The notes below the pieces were generated by a model. That model did no database searches. It had not been told where the DNA came from and worked only from the letters and a program-made list of their open reading frames with translations. Below are positions 1 to 10,616 of a stretch of 22,098 nt of DNA, piece by piece. This DNA comes from Kipferlia bialata (Eukaryota; Fornicata). Where the stretch lies: NCBI GenBank assembly GCA_003568945.1, contig BDIP01000135.1:1-22098 (forward strand). The letters are read 5' to 3'. The number at the start of each line of letters is the position of its first letter. The first letter of the stretch is position 1. Made by a program: the position numbers and the translations under genes.

Positions 1-4
1 AGAG

Positions 5-133
5 GTGGGTCACTATCATGGATGTTTCATATATCATATACTACATAGAGGTGGGGACTGCCATGGGTATTGGTGTGCTGGTACCATTGTATCTGTGGTT
101 GTATGTGACCCCTTCTTCATACTGACATACCAG
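5..133 (+). other. Intron of POLQ upstream of first visible exon
   Basis: The first four bases followed by GTGGGT could be the end of the preceding exon and its donor. The interval ends in CTGACATACCAG, the usual acceptor form here. The AGAGGTGGG donor-like string recurs at about 46, giving a short imperfect direct repeat inside the intron. The exact donor cannot be fixed without upstream sequence. Confidence 0.5.
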
Positions 134-3100
134 GCCCTGGCCCAGTGGCTCGATGCCGTCCCCTTCAAGACAGGGGTCAGGGCCCTCCCCCTCGATGTGT
201 ATGGGGTGTTCCCGAGAGAGCACCTCCTGAGGATGCAGCAGGGACAGGGCGGGGCACGGCCTACCCACCCCGAGAGAGGCATCCTTAAGCACACACCACA
301 GTGCCTGCTGGAAGGTGGGGGCCCTGTCAGTGTCAATTGTGTGTGGTACCCTAGCGCATGTGTATTGCACTGACCCCAGGTGACTCCACCCCCCAGACAG
401 TTGTGGCAGTGGGAGTGAGCCAGATCGGGGGGTCCTTCCCCCTGTCCTGTGACCCCACTGCATATGCCGCAGCCCTGCCCTCCAGACCTGTCACCCCCTT
501 CCCATTGCTAAAGTATGTAGCTGCATAGTGTAGTGAGTATGAAGTGTGTAGTGTCTGACCCCCCAGGATTGTCCTGCAGAGGGAGAAGGCCTGTGGCAGG
601 GCCATCGAGGCCACCAAGTTCCCCTCTCCCTTCATGCTGGCCCAGGTGGCCACCCTAGCTGATATGTGCTCGGGGACAGTGCTGGTATTCTGCAACAGGT
701 GGGTAGTAGAGGTAGAGTGTTATGCTAGATGAACCAGTGTGGAGTTCTTCTGACCCCTAGGCGTGTCGACTGTGAGATCTACGCTGCATTCATAGCAGCA
801 TGGCGCAGTGCCTGTTATAGGGGCAGACCTCAGGCAGAGAGAGCGGCACTGGCCCATCCCTGTCTACCCTATCTCACGGTGAGTGGTGGTGTGGTTTGTG
901 TATATCTGCCAACATGTGTCTCACCCCCAGGGACTCCCCACCTACAGTGCCAAACTGGCTGCCTATCTCGAGTGTCGCACTGCCTTTCACCATGCACACC
1001 TCACAAAGGTATGGGGGGTGAGAGTTACGTGAGAACTGGATAGATATATATGTGCAGTAACCCCCAGGATGAGCGTGATGTGCTAGAGCGAGGGGTGAGA
1101 GGTGAGTGGGACGCCCCGCTAGACCCAGACCTGCCCAGCCCCCCCTCCCTAGTGCTATGTGCCACAAGCACTCTGGCAGTCGGGGTCAACCTGCCAGGTA
1201 CGAGAGATGCATGTATATACACCTCTGTGGGGTACATATGACGGACTGTTCATTATACCCTTGTCTCACCTCCAGTGGACAGAGTAATCCTTGCTGGTAT
1301 CAAGCACAGTGGCAACCTGTGCGACCCCACAAAGTGAGTTTCCATGTAGTATCTCAACGCATCAGTGCACCATTCACTCATACTGACACTAACCATGTAT
1401 ACATACATACCTATATACCCCACCCCAGGTTCATGCAGATGGTGGGCAGGGCAGGGCGTGTCATGAAGGGTAGGACCAGGGACCCCGAGGCAGTGCTGCA
1501 GAGGGAGAGAGACCTATTTGCTGGGGACATGACCACCCCTACATCCACAGGCAGTCTGGCTCACATGGAAGGTATTGATTGCCCGTATGCACATTGTACT
1601 TATAGTATATACTCACTCTCCCCCTGACTGTCAGGTGCCGCTGGGTCTAGGGGTGAGGCCTTCATTGTGTATGCAGATGGGCCTGAGGGGGCAGTGGCTA
1701 CTATGGGGTCATACACTAGGTATGATATATAGGCTAGTACTTGTCTCCACCCCTCTTCTAACCCTCCAGTAGTATACCTGGTGTCTTCAAGGTGGAGAGA
1801 CCCATTGACCTCGACGAGAACCCTGACCCCAAGCTGATATCACTGTACAACCAGAGACAGAAGGAACTGGACTCAGAGACAGGACTCAACCTGGTGCGAT
1901 TGTGTCAAATAGAGAGAGAGTATATGAATGTATCATCTCCTCACTCTGCCTGACCCCAGCACGCTCTACCCCCCAAGAGGGACTACTCCAACATGACAGT
2001 GGATATGCCCAGACTCATGTCCTACTACCTTTTCCTGCCACCCGATGCCCATATGGTCAGGAGTGGCCTCCTGGCTGACAACTCCATGCCCTCCACTGTA
2101 CTCACTGCCGTGTCACACTTCAGATCGGCCACAGCTCACCAGGTCGGGATACTCCCACCCTCCCTCTATTTCTATTAATGTCTCTCTCCCTCTCTTTCTA
2201 CTAATGTCTCTCTCTCTCTCTCCCTCTCTCATGTGTCAGGTCCTGCAGTTCCTGGGCCGTAGCTATGAGCTGTCCCATGATGGGCATGGGGAGGACATGG
2301 CCGCTATCAGGTGCGGATGGTAGTCCAACATATATGTGTATATATCAAATACCATACATTGTGTGTCACGTTCTTAACCCCAGACGCCGTGTGCAACAAG
2401 AGCTCAACTTCCTAGTGGAGCGTAAGTACATCAGGAGGCAGTCCTCTGGGCCAGATGGGGATGCCCAACGTGACACCCTGTCCGCCATGGAGGAGGCCGG
2501 GTCTGCCCTCCCCACCGACACAGAGGCCCAGCAGAAACTGTACACTCTGACTGAGTTGGGCACTGCGTGTATGGCAGGTGGGTTCACACCTGAGCAGGGG
2601 GCCAGGCTATATGCTGAGCTAGCCGCTGCCAGACAGGGCATCAGACTGGACACCCCCCTGCACCTGCTGTTCCTGGTGGCACCCATGCCCGTAACAGACA
2701 TGATGTCATCAACGGCCAGGGAGAAGGAGGTGGGGGAGGTGTATGTATATATATATATATATGTATGTATGTATGTGCATGGAGTGAATACGTCACCCAC
2801 CCCAGGTAGCCCTAGCCACTACGGGTGTCCTCAGGGGGGTGGCCCATCTGGGGGACACGGCAGCGGCGGCAGGTACAGTGTATCGATATGTATCTCTTGA
2901 GGTTGCTCAGTCAGCCTCTCTTTCTCTAAGCCTACAATACCCTTGCCCCCTACCTACCCCCAGCTGCCAAGGTTGGACAGGGCAAGAGGTCCAGTGTGGC
3001 GGCGTCTGCCGAGGCTGACCTAGCCACTATATACACCCTGCTGACCGGGTCCCCCCTTGCCTATTCTAAGGCAGACACACACACCAACCAGCTCAGAGTC

Positions 3101-6100
3101 AGTATAGAGGCTAGACTCACTAGGGGGTGAGGGAGTGGTGCTCTCTATTCAGTGTGTATATGAGTTCCTAACCTACTCAGCAAGTGGCGTATATAACTCC
3201 AGTACCCCCGAGGCCCGCCTAGCATTTAGACTACGCGACGCCTTGGTATTACGCGATCTTATGAACGATGTGGCTATCCTGGACGTTGCTGAGCGGTACC
3301 AGATCGAGTGCTCCAGGTGCAACAAGGTGGGCAGTGATACCCTATAATCTCTACCGTTCGTCCTCAGATCTCCCTCCTCCTCCTTATCCCCCATAGTACA
3401 CCCTACTATCACCTACATCCCCTTACCCCCCAGATCCTCGAGGACACAGGTACCCTCTCCTCCCAGATCATCTCCTTCACAAAGGCACTCAGATGGACCC
3501 TGCTGCAGGTACAGATGCATGCACTGATCCACTCACTATCTACATATAGTGACCCCCCCTAGACTTACCCCAGGTTCTGTTTGAGCAGTTCAGACAGCAG
3601 GCCCAGTTCGGTGTGTCAGCCGAGCTCACCCCCTTCTGTGCCGCCCTGCCATTGGTCAGACGATACGAGATCATAGCACTCGCCAAGAACGGTGGGTGGT
3701 GGCATGTGTTACCGATGGTGCATGTAGTGATGACCTTCCCCTATTCTCTAACCCAAAGGTATCATGGGTGCCCAGAGTCTAGCTGCCGCTAACCCCGCCA
3801 TGGTGTGCAAGATACTGAGTGCCTGTGTCCCATACACTAAGGTAACCCAGCCCATATATATGCACTTAGTAGTATATGATCACATGAATGCATCTAATGC
3901 CCTTAGGAAGACTCCACCGAGAGGGATGCCGCAGACAATGCCAGGGCCCGTGAGATCCAGTCCATGGCCCAGGCCTATCTAGATAGGAGACGGCTGGAGA
4001 AGGCCAGCCCATCAGTGCTGTCCAAGTCGATGACTGGCACAGTATCTGCATCAGGCCAGGCCCCATATGTGTCTCCCACAGGTGTACCCCAGAGGCACAG
4101 TGTCATTGCCACCCCTGCTGCCTCTAAGCACCGCCCCCCCACCACCGGTGTGTCTGGTGTGTCTGTGTCTGTGTTTGGAGATGATATGGACATGGACGAT
4201 ATAGACTATGGGGAGGACGTGCAGGTCGGGAACAGTGACGAGGAGAGGATGCTACAGGAGTTGGAGAGAGAGAGTGGGCTGGACAGCGGTTATGACTCCA
4301 GGTCCCGTACCTCATCATCTGCTGCATCTGGCAGTGTCTCTAGTAAGTACAAGGAGGAGAAGCAGCCCAAGGCCTCACCCAGTGTGGTGTCTGTGTCAGA
4401 GTCCCCTGTCAAGGGGGAGGGATACACTGACACAGGTGATGTGGCCATGGTCCCCAAGGAGGAAGGAAAGGAAGAGGGGGAGGGAGAGGGGGAGGGAGAG
4501 GGGGAGGAGGATGATCTGACCGAGCCCCTAAGTGCCCTGTCCATATCAATGTCCCTGGCAGTGCAGGCTGGGTATGCAAAGGCCAAGGGAGCAAAGGGTA
4601 GACACATTGCACAGGTGCCATCAAGGCCCAAGATAGAGGGAGAGGGAGATGCATACCCAGGTGGACAGTCTGCAGAGGCAGAGAATGAGGCTGCTGGGAC
4701 TGGGGATGTAGACATGGTTGAGGAGGATGAAGGGTCTGAGTGGGTACCGGATGGGACACAAGGAGAGGGAGAGAGAGAGAGAGAGGACGAGAGGCTGTAT
4801 ACAGACGTGGATGAGGAGGTCCCTCGGAAGAGAGCACCTGCCAAGAGATCCAGGGGTAAGAAGGGGAAGAGACCCAGGGTCAAGAGAGAGACCGATGTAC
4901 CGCCCACTGTGTCTAGGGTCAAGAGGGAGAGAGAGGGCGCTAGGCCTAGGGATGAGTGGACCGTGCCCGGGGACGGGAGTGAGGGCAGTGACGGTGCCAC
5001 CTCAGAGTACGTCCCCTCCTCCCCCTCTGCTGATGCACCTGCACCCCCGGCCAAGAGGGCACACGTGCCCAGGCATAGTGGGGGAGAGGCAGAGGCAGAG
5101 ACAGAGGCCATGAAGGCTAGGCCCAAGGGAAGGGGCAGGGCTGCGTTTGCAGGCATGTCTCCCTCCATCACCTCTATGGGTGGGGTCAAGGGGGGGAAGC
5201 CAGCCCCAGCTTCGGTACCCGAGGTGCCAGAGACACCCCATACCGGCACTGTGGGTCCGGGTGAGGTCAAGGAGGAGGAGGAAGAGTCAGAGGACTCCCC
5301 CCTCCTGTTGAAACAGGCCCTGAAGAGACGCCCCAAGCGAGAGACGCCATCCCTGGCCAGGTTCAAGAGAGAGACACCCGTTGTCAATGCGGTGGGTGTG
5401 TCAGCTGAGGCAGGCGTCCCCCAGTCCCAGTCCCCAGAGACCCAGGAGATAGGGGGTGTGGGTGGTACAGCCGGTGATGGACAGGCCGATGTGATACCCG
5501 CCACCCCCAAGATCACCCCAGCACCCGTCATACCAGTGAGACAGAGAGAGAGGCCACCTACCAATGGTACCAAGCGCAGGATCATCGACGACTCTGACTC
5601 TGAGAGTGATGGGTTCCTGCAGAGCCTAGGCCTCATGCCTAGTCAGAGGTCCCAGGGGCAGAAGGGGGGGAGAGAGAGAGAGGCTCGGCCCCTCACTCAG
5701 ACGGGGAGGGGCGGTGCCTCCCTCCGCATGACCCTTGGGTGTGCTGCACTGAGCCCCCGTATACAGCAGAGGCTGGATGAGATAGGGGACGCAGGGCAGA
5801 GAGAGGTCACCAGGCAGCAGCTGAGAGAGAGGGAGGACGCCCTTGGTGTAGGGGGGGAGGATGTGATTGAGGAGTCCCCACCTGTTAAGGCCAAGCCCAA
5901 ACCCAAGGCTGGTGCCTCAGATGTGTCTCCCCAGACCAAGTCTGCCGTGCCCACCAACCTCAGTGGTGTACCCTGTACCCCCCAGCCACCCAGTCAGGGC
6001 ATAGGCACAGGGGAGGGCCTGAGTCCCCAGCCAGGTGTGACTGTGTTCACCGCCAACCAGACCTTCATGGTCAATGGCCGCATATCCAGGGGAGGGTCTG

Positions 6101-9100
6101 CCGCAGAGGGACTGCCCCATAGAGACAGAGAGGCAGAGGCAGGGAAGAGACCGGTGGAGAGGGGTGCTGGGGTGCCTGTGGTCACTCAGGCTGGTGCCTC
6201 CACTGGGACAGGTGGAGACACACAGGCAGGTACCCGGGTGCCTGAGACACCGAGGGAGACGTCTCAGCTCTCCAGACCTCTTGAGAGGGAGAGAGAGGCC
6301 GGCAATGGGCAGGAGCGGCCCCTGCCCACAAGACGTGCCCTACCCCCCACCCCCTTCGATGATGACGAGGATGAGTCACTGTCAGAGGGGTACTCACCCC
6401 CCGCCCCTGTCCCAACACATGCACCCACGGAGTGGCCATATGCCATCACAGCACCTGACGTGCCCGCAGAGGAGAGGATCATTACACCCATGTAAGTGAC
6501 ACTGACTGTTTGATAAATATACCCCTACCCCCTCCTCACCCGTAGGCAGCAGACCCACCTGTCCCAGGCCCCCTCCCCCCTGTCCATGAGTGAGCAGTAT
6601 GTGTCTGTGCTGCATGTGTCTGACAACACCTTAGAGAGCTCTGAGGCATGTGGTCTGATCAGGGGAATCCTGGTGGCAGGGCTCAACTACACCAGGTGCG
6701 GCATGACTACGCGGTGTATGTCACGGAGTCGTGGACACTTCAGTCTGGCAGAGATCTCGTGTTCGCTGTACGCATAATCCTCTGTGTTCTCTCCTTACCC
6801 CCAGGGACAGTGCGTATGTGACAGACATGCCCTGTATGGGTATCAGCACCAAGCTAGACAGCCTGCAGAGGCTACGCTCTGTGTCGCTGTGTCCCTGTCC
6901 CTTCCTAGTGGTCACAGTGTCTGTCAGCCAGGCCAACACAGGGGGTGCGGTTACTACATGTAGACAGTATATAACCACGTTAATAGCAACACCCATACAC
7001 CTGACCCCTCACCCCCAGGCATGATGCCCTGTCTGCAGAAGATCCTCCCCCCCACCCACTCCTACATGCTGGCAGGCGTCAACCTCCAGCGCAACCTGGT
7101 CCACCTCTGGGCCGAGTCCCCCTCCCTCCTGCCCTATGACACACTGTCTGTACTGAGGGTGGGGGCAAAGGGGAGAGAGAGACTCAGGGCCAAGGGCAAG
7201 GGGGTGGAGATACCCACGTGGGTCGACCCCAAGGTGTTGGTGTGGATACTATCCACAAACACTAAGGTGAGATGGTGTGTTTTGCTATGTCCCTTCATGT
7301 ATGCATACCTCACTCTAGATCAAGAGCCAGAGGGACATGTGGGATTTTGTCTTCGACGACTCCCGCAACTACAACCCTCCCCTGCAGACGTACAAGGTAC
7401 GGGTCGTAGATTGCATATCGCTCACATACATAATGGTATATTTGTGTATATACTGCTGGACCTGTTCTCACCCCTAGGTTGCCAGGAACAAGATCCAGAT
7501 AGCCCCCTTCGACATATTGGATGTCCCCCTGTCCCGACACATGAGGGAACTGGCCAGATACATCACAAGGGACTTCACACGGAGTGAGGGGGAGGAGCAG
7601 CCGTGCCCTATGGAGGTGGGTGGCTGGAGGGTGTTGCAGTAGTAGTTCATTGGGATAGTTACGTGTATCCATACCCCTACGTCTCACCCAGGCCATGCGA
7701 TCCAGGTCGCTGAGTATCGAGATTGCCTCCAGGATCAGACAGAGACTCCCGGGTGGGGGGTGACTAATACTATTTGTAGTTTACTCTAGGCATCAGTTAT
7801 ATGTGTGTGAACACTACTCTGACCCCAGCTGCCTACACGATGCTGACCAGGATGGAGTCTCTCATCATACCCCTCCTGGCCTACATGAGGTGGATGGGAA
7901 TCGGGGCTAGGTGCGTCTATTCTGTACCTCTGTCTTTTCGTGCCGATGATATTTCCTTCCCTAACCCCCCAGGGCCAACGAGGTGTGGTACCAGATAGGC
8001 CTGCTAGCCAAGTACCAGGTGGGATATCTGCCACTGTATCAACTGCTACTGACCCCCCCCCTCTCCCTCACCCCTAGGACTACACCCATGACTATGTCAA
8101 GAAGACGTGGGGCAGGCATGTGCGCATTGCTACCAGGGGCAAGGCCGCCGCCTCCGAGCACCTCCTGCTGACATCCCCTGCCAACTGCGCTGTGCTGCTG
8201 TACAATGAGCTGGGCCTACCATCCCCAGACTCCAAGGTGGGTGGGGGGGGATTATGTCACTGTCTGGATATGTATACAAACATAGTGTCGCTGACTCATC
8301 CCAGCGAAAGGGTGCGGCCTCTCGGATGAAGAAGAAGACCCACCCCTCGACAGGAAAGGCAGTCCTGGAGCACATTGTACAGGTGTGGTTGACGGTGTAT
8401 ACCATGTATCTCTTGTAGATGATGCCTCTCTCTACCTCACATCAGCTGCATCCTGTGGTCAGGCTGATACTCAACTTCCGGTCTGCCGGTAAGAGGGCAG
8501 GGCTACTCAAGGTGAGATAGAATTCAGAGACAATATGTATATCGGGACACACTAGGCCTAGTATACCCTCCTCACCCTCAGGGTTTCAAGGCCCCTCCGT
8601 CCCGCCGCCCCACCCCTGGCCAGACAGGCGACTCCTGCTTCAGGATCCATGCAGACTATGACCAGACCTCAGCTGCCACTGGCCGCATCACCATAGAGAA
8701 CCCACCAATGCAGCAGGTTCGTGATTAGTATATACACCCCTAGTGTATAATGCATCTCATGCATCTACCCCCTTACTGCCAGACCAGCCGCCCCTTTGAG
8801 ATGAACCTGCCTGGCCCTGTCCTGCTAGCCATGCTGGATGACGGGGTGATACCAGCAGGTGCGGGATAGATATACACACTAGCACTCCTATACACTCCTA
8901 CCTGTCTCACCCCCCAGACAAGTTGCAGCCCAGGTCTGAGGTGCTGCGTATCCTTGCATATGCGGAGGGGGAGGTGGACAAGGCGGTCAAGGGTGCATCT
9001 GTGTACATGCCCAGTCAGAGTACGGTGGATAGACTCAGGAGATGCAGTGAGGCAGAGGAGACAGAGGAGACCAGGGGGTGGCTCAGCCTCACTCTGCTGC

Positions 9101-10424
9101 ACGAGGAGAAGAAGGTGGGAGGAGTATATACAGTAGTTAGTGGTACCTTACCGTAACGTATCAGTGAGTGTTCACTCATACCCACCCACTCACCCCCAGA
9201 CCACCTACCAGAGCACGATGGGTGAGGAACGGACAGTGACGTGGGACCAGACCTGGCAGCTGACATTGCAGAACAGACACTGTATAGGGCCTGAGAAGGG
9301 TGGGTACTAACTATACCGATCTCACCGTCTTACTGGGCTGGTCTAACGATAGGCTACTCGCTTGTGTCCATCGACTTCAAACAGATGGAGATGCGGCTGC
9401 TTGCCCACCTCAGCACTGACAAGGCTCTCAAGGAGGCATGTGCCACCAAGGACGTGTTCACGGTACGGGTCTGTGTTATACATGTATTATGCATAGTGTC
9501 AGAGTACCCATCCCGTCCTTGATTGATACCCCAGAACATGGCGTCTGACCTGTTCCACATACCTGTGGACAGCGTGACCAAGAACCTCAGGGGCATGGGT
9601 GAGTGGGGGTGGCATGGATCCACCAGATATACACATTCGGACTCTCTCTGCAGCCCTGTTTCCGTATCTGTCCCTTCTCACCCCAGCCAAGCAGATGAAC
9701 TATGCCGTCATGTACGGTATGGGGGCTGTGTCCCTGGCCAAGAAGCTCAGTGTCGCCATGGACAGAGAGGTGAGGGGGGATGCATATTGTTGTCACTTAC
9801 ACATGTCTTAAGGTGTATATACCTGTTCACACTGTCCTCCCACCCCCAGGTGACAGAGAGTGAGGCCCAGGCCCAGATTAATAGGCTGTACAGGTCGTAC
9901 CCCAAGATGGGTGAGTACCAGACTGCCGTTGAGCAGTTCGGCATGTCCAACGGGTATGTGGTCACTATGAGGGGCAGGAGGAGGGAGGTCGACAGTGGCC
10001 ACACTGGGGATGCAGCCATGCAGGAGTATGACAGTGCCGCATGCAGGAGGCAGTGCCTCAACAGCGTGGTGCAGGGGAGTGCCGCAGACGTCGCCAAGGA
10101 GGGAATGCTCAAGGTAGTCGCTATGCAATGCTCTACTATATACACCCACACTCTGTAGTCTCTCTCTGACCCCAGGTGTTCAAGCGGCTAGTGATGACTG
10201 GCGACCCCTCTGCCCCCTTCGACGACAGTGTCAGGATGGTGCTGGGCATGCACGACGAGATACTGCTGGAGATCAGGGATGACAGGGTGAGAGAGGTGGT
10301 GCCCGTCATGCAGAGCCTGTGGGAGTCCAGCAGCGGCATATCCGTAGCACTGCCAGGCAACGTCAAGGTCGGCAAGACCTGGGCCACAATCATACCCTAC
10401 GACGAGTGGGTCCAACAGCAGTGA
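134..10424 (+). CDS. POLQ: DNA polymerase theta (helicase-polymerase), 5' partial
   Basis: Theta-mediated end-joining enzyme of the nucleus: an SF2 helicase fused to a family-A polymerase. Exons: 134-314, 380-512, 567-698, 761-878, 931-1008, 1068-1197, 1276-1333, 1429-1571, 1635-1719, 1770-1893, 1960-2142, 2240-2310, 2384-2729, 2806-2872, 2964-3097, 3153-3326, 3434-3508, 3574-3691, 3759-3841, 3907-6491, 6546-6695, 6805-6944, 7019-7266, 7319-7396, 7478-7615, 7692-7752, 7829-7910, 7973-8018, 8078-8236, 8305-8382, 8446-8511, 8582-8716, 8783-8858, 8918-9114, 9200-9299, 9353-9462, 9535-9598, 9687-9769, 9850-10113, 10176-10424. All junctions keep phase and sum to 7542 nt, 2513 codons plus TGA. Visible motifs: VLVFCNR (~142), AFHHAHLT (~206), ATSTLAVGVNLP (~246), QMVGRAGR (~280), ATGRI (~2120), DFKQMEMR (~2265), AKQMNYAVMYGMG (~2316), HDE (2457-2459). 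Helicase motifs I-III lie left of the window. The in-frame linkage rules out separate HELQ and POLN genes. Exact exon edges are hand-called. Confidence 0.95.
2155..2239 (+). repeat. Pyrimidine-rich imperfect tandem repeat in POLQ intron
   Basis: The intron 2143-2239 is nearly pure pyrimidine. Two or more copies of a unit resembling TTCTAYTAATGTCTCTCTC (about 2167 and 2198) expand it to 97 nt. The TAATG/TCTCATG elements could serve as branch points. It is probably a polypyrimidine microsatellite with no coding content. Confidence 0.6.
2739..2778 (+). repeat. TA/TATG microsatellite in POLQ intron
   Basis: Alternating TA followed by GTAT repeats inside the intron 2730-2805. It is a simple length-variable repeat within an otherwise normal intron ending in CACCCCAG. 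Confidence 0.75.
3907..6491 (+). other. POLQ central disordered linker, one giant exon
   Basis: One 2585-nt exon (visible residues 812-1673) between helicase and polymerase, the position of the poorly conserved central domain of POLQ. It is rich in S, P, T, E and G with alternating acidic and basic blocks: a Glu/Gly tract at about 4471-4510, a strongly basic nuclear-localisation-like cluster at 4828-4893 (KRAPAKRSRGKKGKR) and repeated KRET/KRER motifs (about 4882, 4921, 5332, 5365). Several fit the psi-K-x-E SUMO-acceptor consensus (VKGE 4408, VKRE 4879 and 4918, VKEE 5266, FKRE 5362). It is the only very long exon in the gene. The start is a normal intron junction with the CTAATGCCCTTAG acceptor; the end is a GTAAGT donor. 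Confidence 0.85.
4462..4516 (+). repeat. Purine minisatellite encoding Glu-Gly tract
   Basis: GAGGGGGAGGGA-type repeats inside the giant POLQ exon encode alternating Glu and Gly followed by EEDD. Being in frame and in a disordered linker, it is probably length-variable between alleles without harm. Confidence 0.75.
6546..8511 (+). other. POLQ exonuclease-like and thumb region
   Basis: Exons 21-31, visible residues about 1674-2088. It has the place and secondary-structure feel of the degenerate 3'-5' exonuclease-like domain and thumb of POLQ: DPKVLVWILSTN, RDMWDFVFDDS, VEMP-like LIIPLLAYMRWMGIGAR (the E-x-P-x-x-x-x-L-x-x-M-x-x-x-G-I helix seen in family-A enzymes) and LLYNELGLPSPDSK followed by STGKAVLEHIVQLHP, matching the F/L-x-E-L-x-LP...ST-x-x-x-L segment of theta and Pol I. 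I see no DxE proofreading motif, in line with the inactive exonuclease of the family. Confidence 0.8.
8582..10424 (+). other. POLQ family-A polymerase palm and fingers
   Basis: Exons 32-40. Motif order is that of Pol I and theta: ATGRI template-binding motif (end of exon 32), about 130 residues including a charged insertion, motif A DFKQMEMRLLAHLS (exon 36), motif B R-GMA-K-QMN-Y-AVMYGMG (exons 37-38), GYVVTMRGRRR (exon 39), VVQGSAADVAK (exon 39) and motif C MHDEI (exon 40). Catalytic Asp of motif A (residue 2265), the following Glu of the steric gate, Arg and Lys of motif B and Asp/Glu of motif C are present. Motif A has Phe and Lys where DYSQ is usual, and motif B has Ala where Gly is usual. 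The spacing between ATGRI and motif A is longer than in bacterial Pol I, as in other theta enzymes. Confidence 0.93.
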
Positions 10425-10616
10425 GGGGGGGGAAGGCCCCGATGTTTCATATCGTGTATTTGTATTGTGTTGGCTGGTTGTATTCATTCATTACTGAACC
10501 ATCCAGTGTTTCTATACAGTTGCCGTAAATTGACGGTCGTGTTCGTGTTGGTTGCATATGAGAGTAGGGATATGGTCAATTACATACTAAAGCGACTGAG
10601 TCTCAAGTTGAGACTC
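10425..10616. other. Tail-to-tail intergenic spacer, 192 nt
   Basis: It separates the POLQ stop (10422-10424) from the minus-strand stop of the next gene (TGA at 10619-10617). The two 3' UTRs must share or overlap here. I see T-rich stretches, but no poly(A) signal that I can name with confidence. Its right end is a palindrome, listed separately. Confidence 0.8.
10598..10616. repeat. Perfect 9-bp-arm palindrome abutting a stop codon
   Basis: GAGTCTCAA, one centre base, TTGAGACTC. It begins at the base right after the TGA of the minus-strand gene, so it would be the first 19 nt of that 3' UTR. It could form a stem or cruciform or bind a dimeric protein; no family is recognised. Confidence 0.7.

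Larger units (their letters stand above)
134..3841 (+). other. POLQ helicase C-terminal half and helix-hairpin-helix region
   Basis: Visible residues 1-811, exons 1-19. The first exon (ALAQWLDAV) corresponds to the stretch just after motif III (SATLPN-like) of POLQ/HELQ helicases, so RecA domain 1 is off-window. RecA domain 2 carries motif IV (VLVFCN), the AFHHAxLT signature, motif V (ATSTLAVGVNLP, 1141-1197) and motif VI (QMVGRAGR, 1435-1460). A winged-helix and ratchet region follows (exons 12-16, for example the ELGTACMAGG segment). It ends in a helical domain (exons 17-19), where FGVSAEL, SLAAANP and VCKILSACVP match the helix-hairpin-helix end of POLQ helicases. In the family this part hydrolyses ATP, strips RPA and anneals single strands. 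Confidence 0.9.

Noticed and set aside
4290-5636. 448-codon open frame antisense to the POLQ linker
   Set aside because: Composition is Ser/Pro/Leu low complexity mirrored from the sense Glu/Gly/Arg codons; no introns or motifs, and the sense exon is continuous with conserved domains.
134-10424. Separate HELQ-type helicase and POLN/Pol I-type polymerase genes
   Set aside because: No stop or start separates them; all exons across the linker join in one frame, which is the POLQ architecture.
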